Shown here piece after piece: positions 36,753 through 44,564 of a stretch of 53,171 bases of DNA. The stretch is from Desulfotignum sp. Its GTDB lineage: Bacteria; Desulfobacterota; Desulfobacteria; Desulfobacterales; Desulfobacteraceae. How positions within the stretch are numbered: position 1 is the stretch's first letter; the number at the start of each line of letters is the position of its first letter. The stretch is from positions 1 to 53,171 of the forward strand of contig JAIPDL010000018.1 of NCBI GenBank assembly GCA_021737695.1, given 5' to 3'. Both the position numbers and the translations under genes were made by a program. Below the pieces are notes generated by a model. It was not told the DNA's origin. It saw nothing but the letters and a program-made list of their open reading frames with translations, and searched no databases.

Positions 36753-37412
36753 TCAAAACCGGTTTTCAGTAATCACCTGATCGATGCCGGTAAAAAGATG
36801 GGAAAACCGTTTCCCGTTCCGGGAGTGGATTTTATAATACTGCAGACAGGTTTCAACGATGGCCAGCACCTGGTCGCGGGAATACAGGCCCGGCATTTCC
36901 ATGGCCAGACGGGGATGCCGGCCCAGCCGTCCCCCCAGCTGAATACGAAACCCGGATTGATCCGGTAAAAGCGTCTGGCTTGGGCAGACATGGACACATT
37001 TACCGCATCGCTGGCATTGATTCATGCCAATCACCGGTTTTTTGTCTCCTTCCGGGCTGTCTGTCAATCGGACGGCCTGATCCGGACATGCCTGAACACA
37101 GGCATTGCAGCCGCTGCAGTCGTTATCCCCCACTCCTGGAACGACCGCTCCGATGATGCCGATATCCGCTATCTGGGGCCGGGAACAGGCATTGGGGCAA
37201 TCACTGAGGGAGATACGGAATGCATGGTGGGACTTTATATTCTCTCCCAGAGACCTTCTCAGAAATCCCGGAATGTCCGCCTGCGCCAGCAGGCGGGTCA
37301 ATTCCCCGGCAAGGTCTGCCGTGGAAAGGGCGGCATGGGGACACCCTCTGCCGCCGGAACAACCCGTCACCACAGACCCGGTTTCCGGCCCTGTTCTACC
37401 GGTAACGGTCAT
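36753..37412 (-). CDS. short siroheme-motif sulfite/nitrite reductase-like protein with two [4Fe-4S] ferredoxin motifs
   Basis: 219 residues. The siroheme-[4Fe-4S] motif is present as C18-x5-C24 (GCSGGRGC) and C72-x3-C76 (DCPNACS), the pattern of sulfite and nitrite reductases. Two complete ferredoxin motifs follow: C99-x2-C102-x2-C105-x3-C109 and C133-x2-C136-x2-C139-x3-C143. The usual N-terminal ferredoxin-like half of a sulfite reductase subunit is absent; the protein begins only 17 residues before the first motif Cys. The ATG at 37412 overlaps the stop of the upstream iron-sulfur gene (ATGA). Activity on sulfite or nitrite is possible, but the truncated architecture could mean an electron-transfer or sensing role. 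Confidence 0.85.
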   Translation of the reverse strand: MTVTGRTGPETGSVVTGCSGGRGCPHAALSTADLAGELTRLLAQADIPGFLRRSLGENIKSHHAFRISLSDCPNACSRPQIADIGIIGAVVPGVGDNDCSGCNACVQACPDQAVRLTDSPEGDKKPVIGMNQCQRCGKCVHVCPSQTLLPDQSGFRIQLGGRLGRHPRLAMEMPGLYSRDQVLAIVETCLQYYKIHSRNGKRFSHLFTGIDQVITENRF

Positions 37413-38155
37413 GAAAGGATCTCTCCCCGGGCGCTGATCGTCACCTGTGAAAAAGGAATATCCATGCCGCTGTTTTCCAGTGCTTTCTTGATGATATGGG
37501 GAAGTCCGGAACAACAGGGGACTTCCATGATCACAGCCGTGATGGTTTTGATGCCCGATTTTTTGAACACATCCGTCAATTTATCCACATATCCTTGGGT
37601 ATCATCAAATTTGGGACACCCGATCATCACCGCCTTGCCTGCCAGAAAATCCCTGTGAAACGACGGATAAGCTACGGGCACACAATCGGCGGCAATCACC
37701 AGGTCCGCATCTTTCAAAAACGACGCACCGGCCGGTACCAGGCGAATCTGAACCGGCCAGTGTCCCAGAGCGGAAGGACCGCCGGAACCGGTCACCCGGG
37801 GCTGATTGGCACAGTCGCATGACGTGTCGGAAAAAGTTTTCAAGGCTGCGGACGGGCAGCAGCCGGTCATGACCGGTTTTCTCTGTCCTGCCGATTTTTC
37901 GGTTTGGGCCTGTTGTTTGAGCAGTTCATGAACCGCTGCTTCATCAAATTCTTCGGCTTCTCTTTCCACAATATGCAACGCATCCTGAGGACATTCACCG
38001 AGACAGGCCCCTAAGCCGTCACAATATTTGTCTGAAATAACACGTGCTTTGCCGTTCACAATCTGAATGGCGCCTTCTGCGCAAGACGGCACACAATTGC
38101 CGCACCCATCACATTTTTCATCATCGATTTCAATTATTTTTCTAAGTACTTTCAT
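37409..38155 (-). CDS. 4Fe-4S ferredoxin-domain protein
   Basis: 248 residues. The N-terminal 70 residues carry a ferredoxin pair: CDGCGNCVPSC plus a distal Cys in the first motif, and CDGLGACLGECP in the second. A Glu/Gln-rich linker follows. The C-terminal domain of about 140 residues has several cysteines (TGCCPS, SCDC, AADCVP, MIGCPKF, EVPCCSG) and a Rossmann-like DLVIAADCVPVAYPSF stretch. The family is known from anaerobes, often next to nitrogen-oxide or sulfur redox genes, but has no settled function. It is translationally coupled to the siroheme-motif gene downstream, so the two probably form a complex or redox pair. Confidence 0.88.
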   Translation of the reverse strand: MKVLRKIIEIDDEKCDGCGNCVPSCAEGAIQIVNGKARVISDKYCDGLGACLGECPQDALHIVEREAEEFDEAAVHELLKQQAQTEKSAGQRKPVMTGCCPSAALKTFSDTSCDCANQPRVTGSGGPSALGHWPVQIRLVPAGASFLKDADLVIAADCVPVAYPSFHRDFLAGKAVMIGCPKFDDTQGYVDKLTDVFKKSGIKTITAVIMEVPCCSGLPHIIKKALENSGMDIPFSQVTISARGEILS

Positions 38156-38201
38156 GATTCTGTTCCCTTATAATTATGTATCGTTTATACGCTGTGGATT
38201 A

Positions 38202-38936
38202 TCATCCTTTTTGGATCAAGATCTGACGAGCCAGGTCTTTTCCCGCATCCGTCAGATAAATGCCATCGATTTTCCGGGCCAGGGTGTCTGCATCGATCTG
38301 ATCTTTTCCCCGGCAGTCTTCCATATTTGCTAGCATGTCCGCATCATAGACCGCTTTAAAATTAATGGTTTCCGAATTTTTGGGATGGTGATGGTGTGAA
38401 ATGATGTCGCACACCTCGGTGATCAGCTTTTCCTTGGCCCCCAGATCTCCCAGAATTTTTACGGCCACGGGCGGGCCTTCGATGTGCTGATATTTTGCTT
38501 CGGCTGACCCATATTTTTCTTCCGCATTTTTGATGCCGATATCATGGAGATACGCGGCACAAAGCACCACCGCCAAATTGGCTTTTTCTTTTTTACCTAT
38601 TTTCTCCGCATACCGGGCCACCCGTCCGGCATGGCCGATCCGTTTGAAATCCGTACCAAAATACTGTTTCATCTTCACCGCCACCCGATCTTTCAACAGA
38701 TCTTCCTGCTGGGCCACAAACTCTTCCGGTAATGTGCCCAGGCATTGTTCCGCATACTTGCAATATGCCGCACACCCGAAATCCATTTTCGGATTCACAA
38801 TTTTCTTGTTGCAATGCCCGCATCGCCGGGTGGCATCATCCTTGAAAAATTCCATGGGATGTCCGCATTCCGGACATTGGGTTTCAAAAATCGCGTTCTG
38901 GTCCCAGTACTGGGTATCTTGTCCCGGACATTTCAT
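38202..38936 (-). CDS. HD-domain protein with N-terminal zinc-ribbon-like cysteines
   Basis: 244 residues. The N-terminal 70 residues have CPECG and CGHCN (two CxxC pairs) plus further cysteines (GCAAYCKYAEQC), so zinc or an iron-sulfur cluster is likely. An HD phosphohydrolase domain follows: HAGRVARYAEKI, then the HD pair in AYLHDIGI, and HHHHP further on. It opens the leftward three-gene cluster (HD, ferredoxin protein, siroheme-motif protein) and is divergent from the Crp/Fnr-family regulator. The nucleotide or other phosphate substrate is unknown. The rare combination with a cysteine domain suggests a redox- or metal-responsive hydrolase, but this is inference. Confidence 0.87.
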   Translation of the reverse strand: MKCPGQDTQYWDQNAIFETQCPECGHPMEFFKDDATRRCGHCNKKIVNPKMDFGCAAYCKYAEQCLGTLPEEFVAQQEDLLKDRVAVKMKQYFGTDFKRIGHAGRVARYAEKIGKKEKANLAVVLCAAYLHDIGIKNAEEKYGSAEAKYQHIEGPPVAVKILGDLGAKEKLITEVCDIISHHHHPKNSETINFKAVYDADMLANMEDCRGKDQIDADTLARKIDGIYLTDAGKDLARQILIQKG

Positions 38937-39038
38937 ACGCCACCTTCCTTCTTATTATTGATTTGTTTATCGATTCATTCATCCGGCAATCTGCTTTACA
39001 ATCTGATGCAAACCTACTATAAAACGAAATGAAATACC

Positions 39039-39052
39039 TTGATCTGAATCAA
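39039..39052. promoter_or_regulatory. FNR-type operator in the HD/crp-fnr divergent region
   Basis: TTGATCTGAATCAA matches the FNR consensus TTGAT-N4-ATCAA perfectly, and the symmetry extends to CCTTGAT...ATCAAGG (39037-39054). It lies 75 bases before the GTG of the Crp/Fnr regulator and 103 bases from the HD-protein start, so it can serve either promoter. The regulator's recognition helix carries ETISR, the FNR-type residues that read TTGAT. Confidence 0.8.
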
Positions 39053-39126
39053 GGGGATCATTTATTTTTGGCGATTTTTAAAAAAGTGTCAATGGCCGCG
39101 GATCGTTCATCAAAAATACAGGAGCT

Positions 39127-39810
39127 GTGACCGGTATCGATATTTTAAAGACCATTCCCCTTTTTTCCGGATTATCTGAAGATCAGTTAAAAATCCTTTC
39201 CGGCATTGCCGTCCGACTGACGTTCAAACGCGGAGACATGATTTTTCACGATGGTGACAAAGGCGATGGCATCTATATTGTCGAAACCGGAAAAATAAAA
39301 GTCTTCAAACTGTCTCTGGATGGCAAAGAACAGATTCTCCATATTTTCGGCCCGGGTCACACGTTCGGAGAAGTGCCGGTATTTCAGGGCAAGAGCTTTC
39401 CCGCTTCATCCATGACCCTGGAACCCTCGGATATTATTTTTTTACCCAGAGACCGGTTTGTGGAATTGATCACCACCACTCCGGCCCTGAGCATGAACAT
39501 GCTGGCCGATCTTTCCAAACGGCTGCGGGCTTTTACCATCCAGATCGAAGCGCTGAGCCTCAAGGAAGTGCCGGCCCGGCTGGCCGCCTATCTATTGACA
39601 TTATCCAAAGAACAGAAAAACCCTGTCCAGGTACGTCTTCCCATCTCCAAAGCCCAGCTTTCCAACCTGATCGGTACCACACCGGAAACCATCTCCAGAA
39701 TGCTCAAAAAAATGGGGGATACCGATTTAATACTAGTGCAGACAAAGACCATCGACATCCTGGACAAAGAAGGCCTGATCGAACTGTCTGAATCCGGCCG
39801 ATTGCAATAA
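39127..39810 (+). CDS. Crp/Fnr-family transcriptional regulator
   Basis: 227 residues. The N-terminal cyclic-nucleotide-binding-like beta-barrel covers about residues 10-120 (for example GDGIYIVETGKIKVFK, GPGHTFGEVPVFQG). A long dimer helix and a winged helix follow, with the recognition segment TPETISRMLKKM. The E-x-x-S-R pattern is that of FNR, not CRP. There is no cysteine anywhere in the protein, so it cannot use the FNR iron-sulfur sensor; heme, NO or a small ligand is likelier, as in HcpR-type regulators. The start is GTG at 39127 with AGGAG only 2 bases upstream, closer than normal. It probably controls the divergent redox cluster and itself through the FNR-type box. Confidence 0.9.
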   Translation: MTGIDILKTIPLFSGLSEDQLKILSGIAVRLTFKRGDMIFHDGDKGDGIYIVETGKIKVFKLSLDGKEQILHIFGPGHTFGEVPVFQGKSFPASSMTLEPSDIIFLPRDRFVELITTTPALSMNMLADLSKRLRAFTIQIEALSLKEVPARLAAYLLTLSKEQKNPVQVRLPISKAQLSNLIGTTPETISRMLKKMGDTDLILVQTKTIDILDKEGLIELSESGRLQ

Positions 39811-39880
39811 CCGGTTTGACAGGGTTCAAAGGCTGTTTTTTACTGGACTATCCGTCATTGTCATGTCATAATTTGTTCAT

Positions 39881-39927
39881 ATGAAATTTCAATCCAAAGT
39901 ATGGGTCACTTTGGATTGAAATTTCAT
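39881..39927. repeat. 20-bp perfect inverted repeat upstream of the aldehyde ferredoxin oxidoreductase gene
   Basis: Arms 39881-39900 (ATGAAATTTCAATCCAAAGT) and 39908-39927 are perfect reverse complements with a 7-base spacer. Each arm also contains the palindrome TGAAATTTCA, the two centres being 35 bases apart. No T-tract follows. It could be an operator for a regulator that binds both palindromes, a 5' RNA stem-loop of the downstream gene, or a terminator for the Crp/Fnr gene. Confidence 0.75.
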
Positions 39928-40010
39928 TCAACAATCACAACCATTTAGACAACAACCGTTCTTTAAAAATCTTTGTCACATGTCCAATCATCTTGCCAAG
40001 GAGGAATTAC

Positions 40011-41738
40011 ATGGGAAAATTACTGAGAATCAACACCAAAGAAAAAACGTTCACTTTTGAAGAGACACCTGATACGTATGCCGGTTTAGGGGGAAGGGCC
40101 CTGACATCCAAAATGATTCTGGATGAGGTGCCGGCCACCTGCCATCCGTTGGGAAAAAACAACAAACTCATCTTTGCTCCCGGAGTGCTGTCCGGATCTC
40201 CGGCCGCAGATTCAGGAAGGCTTTCCGCCGGCGCCAAATCGCCGTTGACCGGCGGGATCAAGGAAAGCAACGCCGGGGGACTTGTGTCCCAGAAACTGGC
40301 AAAGCTGGGGATCACGGCCCTGGTTCTGGAAGACAAACCCGAAGGCAACGATTACAGCCTGATCAAAATTGACAAAGACGGCGTATCCATCGAATCCGCA
40401 GAAGATCTGGTCAAAAAAGGCAATTATGCCGTCATGGAAACCCTGTGGGATAAATACGGCAAAAACGTCGGCGTCTTAAGTATCGGCCAGGCCGGTGAAC
40501 AATGTCTGAAAGGCGCGTCCATCAACCAGGCGGACATGAACGGCCGTCCCGGAAGGGCCCATGGCAGAGGGGGCTTGGGTGCGGTCATGGGATCCAAAAA
40601 AATCAAGGCCATCGTGGTGGATGATTCTGGTGCATCCCGGTTGGAAATCAAGGATCCCGAGGCGTTCAAGGCGGCCAACAAACGGTGGGTGGAGATGCTC
40701 AGAAACCATCCGGTGACCGGTGAAGGCCTGCCGGCTCTGGGCACTGCCGTGCTGGTGAATGTCATCAACGAAGCCGGAACTTTGCCCACCAAGAACTTCC
40801 GTTCCGGCCGGTTCGAACATGCCCAGGCCATTTCCGGCGAAACCATGGCGGAAACCATTGAAAAACGTAACGGCATTACCACCGAAGCCTGCCACCCCGG
40901 ATGTGTGATCAAATGCTCCAATGTCTATCATGGCAAAGACGGCAATTTCCTGACCTGCGGGTTTGAGTACGAAACCATATGGGCCTTTGGTGCCCATACC
41001 ACTATCCAGGATATGGACCAAATTGCCACCCTGGATAAAATGTGTGATGATTTCGGTTTAGACACCATTGAAACCGGGGTTACCATCGGGATTGCCATGG
41101 AAGGCGGCATGATTCCCTGGGGTGACGGCCAGGCCGCCATCGATCTGTTGTCCAAAGTGGGGGAATACGCGCCCGAAGGCAAAATCATCGGAAACGGAGC
41201 CTTGTTCACCGGAGATGCCTTAGGCGTGGACCGGGTCCCGGTGGTGAAAAAACAGGCATTGCCGGCCTATGACCCCAGAACCTGCAAAGGGGTCGGCGTC
41301 ACCTATGCCACCACACCCATGGGTGCGGATCATACTGCTGGATATGGAGTCACCGCCAATATTCTGAGCGTCGGCGGCACCATTGATCCCCACAAAAATG
41401 AAGGCAACATCGAACTGTCCCAGGGACTGCAGATCGCCACCGCAGCCATAGATGCGGCCGGACTCTGCCTGTTCGTAGCTTTTGCTGTCCTGGACAATGA
41501 AGACGGACTGCCCACCATTGCCCAGATGCTCAATGCCAGGTACGGGTTGAACCTGACCCCGGATGATATTATGGAACTGGGAAAATCCATTCTCAGAAAT
41601 GAAAAGGAATTCAACAAAAAGGCCGGTTTTACTGAAATCGACGACCAGCTGCCGGAAATGTTTAACGAACCGGTGGCCCCGCACAATGTCCCGTGGGACT
41701 TCACCATTGAAGACCTTCAGAAAACCCTGAACTTCTAG
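40011..41738 (+). CDS. aldehyde ferredoxin oxidoreductase, tungsten/pterin type
   Basis: 575-residue member of the AOR family, which oxidises aldehydes to acids (or the reverse) with ferredoxin, using a bis-pterin tungsten or molybdenum centre and one [4Fe-4S] cluster. The N-terminal domain has GLGGRALTSKMI and GAKSPLTGGIKESNAGG, typical of the pterin-binding domain. The cluster cysteines are in ACHPGCVIKCSN and in the late DAAGLCLF, which also matches the D-x2-GLC signature. Length is near that of the best known AORs (about 600). AAGGAGG lies 7 bases before the ATG. It is monocistronic: a large inverted repeat stands upstream and a terminator downstream. The aldehyde substrate cannot be told from sequence. 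Confidence 0.93.
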   Translation: MGKLLRINTKEKTFTFEETPDTYAGLGGRALTSKMILDEVPATCHPLGKNNKLIFAPGVLSGSPAADSGRLSAGAKSPLTGGIKESNAGGLVSQKLAKLGITALVLEDKPEGNDYSLIKIDKDGVSIESAEDLVKKGNYAVMETLWDKYGKNVGVLSIGQAGEQCLKGASINQADMNGRPGRAHGRGGLGAVMGSKKIKAIVVDDSGASRLEIKDPEAFKAANKRWVEMLRNHPVTGEGLPALGTAVLVNVINEAGTLPTKNFRSGRFEHAQAISGETMAETIEKRNGITTEACHPGCVIKCSNVYHGKDGNFLTCGFEYETIWAFGAHTTIQDMDQIATLDKMCDDFGLDTIETGVTIGIAMEGGMIPWGDGQAAIDLLSKVGEYAPEGKIIGNGALFTGDALGVDRVPVVKKQALPAYDPRTCKGVGVTYATTPMGADHTAGYGVTANILSVGGTIDPHKNEGNIELSQGLQIATAAIDAAGLCLFVAFAVLDNEDGLPTIAQMLNARYGLNLTPDDIMELGKSILRNEKEFNKKAGFTEIDDQLPEMFNEPVAPHNVPWDFTIEDLQKTLNF

Positions 41739-41766
41739 ATTTTAAGGTTTTCACTTCTGACCCTTG

Positions 41767-41797
41767 CATCAGGGCGAAAAAAATTTTCGCCCTGATG
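41767..41797 (+). terminator. terminator-like hairpin after the oxidoreductase gene
   Basis: A perfect 14-bp stem (41767-41780 CATCAGGGCGAAAA with 41784-41797) has a 3-base loop, lies 28 bases past the stop codon and is followed by TGATTTTCT. The stem foot is AT-rich and the trailing T-tract interrupted, but the place and strength fit a terminator. Confidence 0.65.
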
Positions 41798-41898
41798 TGA
41801 TTTTCTGGATTTCTCCTGCCTGTTCTGATATATCTGTCCTGCAATATTAAAAATGAGCCAGTTTTTAAAAAACTAAATAAAATCGAGCCTTATTTATC

Positions 41899-43194
41899 AT
41901 GAAATTGTTTGAATATCCATCCGCAGATGCACAGTCACGTGTCCGGAACATCATTGATCGAGGTCTGGGGTTTTCCAAAGCCGATTATGACAATGTACAA
42001 GCGTTTATCGATGATGTCAGAACCCGGGGAGACGAGGCCCTGGTGGCATACACCAACCAGTTTGATTCCGGGGCTGTCACTCAGGATACGCTGAAAGTGA
42101 CGGATGCCGAATTTGACCATGCCCTGGCATCCGTGGACCCTCAATTTCTGGACACCCTGAAACGGGCTATTGATCAGCTCACCCGGTTCCATGAAAAACA
42201 AAAACAGAACGCATGGATCGACACCCCGAGAAACGGCGTCTTAGTGGGACAGCTGGTTCGTCCGGTCGGCGCTGTCGGCATTTATGTCCCCGGAGCCAAA
42301 GGCGGGAAAACCCCGCTGGTGTCCTCCGTGCTCATGGGAGGAATCCCTGCAAAAGTGGCGGGTGTGTCCACCATTGCTTTGATGACCCCGCCCATGGAAA
42401 ATGGTGAAGTCAATCCCCATATTCTGGCAGCGGCTTCAAAAGTGGGCATTACTTCGGTGTTCAAGGCCGGCAGTGCCTGGGCCATCGCTGCTCTGGCTTA
42501 CGGTACCCGGCAGGTGCCCAAAGTGGATGTCATTGTGGGGCCAGGCAATATTTATGTGACGTTGGCCAAAAAAATCGTGGCCGGCACCGTGGGCATCGAC
42601 ATGATCGCCGGGCCCAGCGAAATCCTCATCATTGCGGATCACACGGCCAACCCTGAATTTGTGGCTGCGGACCTGCTGTCCCAGGCCGAACATGATGCCA
42701 TGGCCTCAGCCATTCTGGTGACCGATTCAAGAGAACTTGCCGAACAGACCGCGTCAGCCCTGGAACGGCAACTCAGCGCGCTGGCAAGACAGGATACGGC
42801 CCGGCAGTCCATTGACAACTTCGGCGCCATCATGCTGGTGCCGGACATCGAAACCGGCATTGACCTGTCCAATCAGCTGGCGCCGGAGCATCTGGAACTG
42901 ATGGTGTCTGCCCCTTTTGATTATATCGACCGGATCCAGAATGCCGGGGCCCTGTTTTTAGGACATTATACCCCGGAACCCATGGGTGATTATATCGCCG
43001 GTCCCAATCATGTGCTGCCCACAGCCGGCACGGCCCGGTTCTCTTCGGCCCTGAGCGTGGACCATTTCATCAAAAAAACCAGCCTGATTCACTATTCCAG
43101 AACCGCCTTTGACAACGACGCAGAAGATGTGATCCGGCTGGCAGAGATTGAAGGATTGACCGCCCATGCCAATTCCGTGAAAATCAGAAAATAA
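41899..43194 (+). CDS. hisD: histidinol dehydrogenase
   Basis: 431-residue zinc enzyme making the last two oxidations of histidine synthesis (L-histidinol to L-histidine with NAD). The family signatures are clear: VGIYVPGAKGGKTPL-like text (GAVGIYVPGAKG), AGPSEILIIAD, and the catalytic Glu-His in NQLAPEHLEL. Length equals E. coli HisD (434). Only a weak GAG-containing Shine-Dalgarno is seen before the ATG. Other his genes are absent from the window; the following gene is histidyl-tRNA synthetase, 81 bases away, so the link may be with histidine supply for translation. Confidence 0.97.
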   Translation: MKLFEYPSADAQSRVRNIIDRGLGFSKADYDNVQAFIDDVRTRGDEALVAYTNQFDSGAVTQDTLKVTDAEFDHALASVDPQFLDTLKRAIDQLTRFHEKQKQNAWIDTPRNGVLVGQLVRPVGAVGIYVPGAKGGKTPLVSSVLMGGIPAKVAGVSTIALMTPPMENGEVNPHILAAASKVGITSVFKAGSAWAIAALAYGTRQVPKVDVIVGPGNIYVTLAKKIVAGTVGIDMIAGPSEILIIADHTANPEFVAADLLSQAEHDAMASAILVTDSRELAEQTASALERQLSALARQDTARQSIDNFGAIMLVPDIETGIDLSNQLAPEHLELMVSAPFDYIDRIQNAGALFLGHYTPEPMGDYIAGPNHVLPTAGTARFSSALSVDHFIKKTSLIHYSRTAFDNDAEDVIRLAEIEGLTAHANSVKIRK

Positions 43195-43275
43195 TTGACT
43201 CACAAGCGGTTTTTAAACTATATTGGTCGATTGTATGAAAAATTGGCAAAAACCCCATACATGAAGACTTAAACC

Positions 43276-44535
43276 ATGCAGACCATTCGAGGGTTCAGAG
43301 ACATCCTGCCGGAACAGATCCGGCTGTGGCAGAAAGTTGAAAATCTGGCTATTGAACTGTTCAACGCTTATGGATACCAGGAAATCCGCATCCCGGTTCT
43401 GGAAAAAACCGGGTTGTTTGCCCGGAGCATCGGAGAAACCACCGATATTGTCGAAAAAGAGATGTACACCTTTGACGACCGGAACGGAGACAAGCTGACG
43501 TTGAGGCCGGAAGCCACCGCTTCCATCTGCCGGGCCTATATCCAGCACAAACTGTATGCCACGGAACCGGTCAGAAAATTTTACATGACCGGCCCCATGT
43601 TCCGGCGGGAAAGACCCCAGAAAGGACGGTACCGCCAGTTTTATCAAATTGATGCCGAGGTGTTCGGTGTGGATTCCGCCTATGTGGACTGTGAACTGAT
43701 TTTTCTGCTCCACCAGTTGTTCAACCGATTGGGGCTTACCGGACTGACCGCCCAGATCAACAGTCTGGGATGCCCGGAGTGCCGACCAAAGTTTACCCGG
43801 GCATTACTGGATTTTCTGGAAGAACGGAATCAGGATCTATGTGAGGTCTGCACCCGACGGATGACGCGAAACCCGCTGCGGGTTCTGGACTGCAAGGTAC
43901 AGACCTGCCAGGCAGCCCTGACAGGTGCGCCGGCCACGGTGGATCACCTGTGTCCGGCCTGTGAAGACCATTTTAATATCGTGAAAACCACCCTGGAAAA
44001 ACAGGGGGTGGATTTTTCGGTGGATAACTCTTTGGTGCGGGGACTGGACTATTACACCCGTACAGCCTGGGAAATTCAGACCACCAGCCTGGGCGCCCAG
44101 AGCGCTGTGGCCGGTGGCGGCAGATATGACGGTCTGGTCAAACAACTGGGCGGACCTGACACCCCTGCCATTGGATTTGCCATCGGCTTCGACCGGCTGG
44201 TGGAAATCATGGAACAACTGACACCCATGCCGGCAGACCCCGGACCGGACATGTTCATTGTGGCGCTGGGCGATGCTGCCATGGATATGGCCTATCACCT
44301 GTCCTGCGACCTGAACCAGGCAGGCATTAAAACCGACACGGACTTCAGGGGAAAAAGCCTGAAAGCCCTGATGAAACGGGCGGACAAGCTCAATGCCCGG
44401 TATGTACTCATTGCCGGTCAAACGGAACTTAACGACAATGCACTGATTCTTCGTAACATGAAAACCAAAGAACAGATCTCTATCTCCATGGACCGACTGG
44501 TTCCTGAAATTGAAGCTGTGTTGAAACACAAATAA
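43276..44535 (+). CDS. hisS: histidyl-tRNA synthetase
   Basis: 419-residue class II synthetase (E. coli 424) charging tRNA-His. Motif 1 and 2 regions are visible (IRGFRDILPEQ at the N-terminus; KFYMTGPMFRRERPQKGRYRQFYQ, spanning motif 2). The histidine-specific GLDYYTRTAWE and GGRYDGL follow. A C-terminal anticodon-binding domain occupies the last 95 residues. The ATG at 43276 has no strong Shine-Dalgarno. It lies 29 bases upstream of aspS, a pairing common in bacteria, and the two are probably one operon. Confidence 0.97.
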   Translation: MQTIRGFRDILPEQIRLWQKVENLAIELFNAYGYQEIRIPVLEKTGLFARSIGETTDIVEKEMYTFDDRNGDKLTLRPEATASICRAYIQHKLYATEPVRKFYMTGPMFRRERPQKGRYRQFYQIDAEVFGVDSAYVDCELIFLLHQLFNRLGLTGLTAQINSLGCPECRPKFTRALLDFLEERNQDLCEVCTRRMTRNPLRVLDCKVQTCQAALTGAPATVDHLCPACEDHFNIVKTTLEKQGVDFSVDNSLVRGLDYYTRTAWEIQTTSLGAQSAVAGGGRYDGLVKQLGGPDTPAIGFAIGFDRLVEIMEQLTPMPADPGPDMFIVALGDAAMDMAYHLSCDLNQAGIKTDTDFRGKSLKALMKRADKLNARYVLIAGQTELNDNALILRNMKTKEQISISMDRLVPEIEAVLKHK

Positions 44536-44564
44536 CCCATATTAAAATATAGAGGACAGACCCG

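Noticed and set aside
39881..39927. FNR-type box in the inverted repeat before the oxidoreductase gene
   Set aside because: The palindromes there have a 4-base centre (TGAAATTTCA) and do not fit TTGA-N6-TCAA, so they are not FNR sites.
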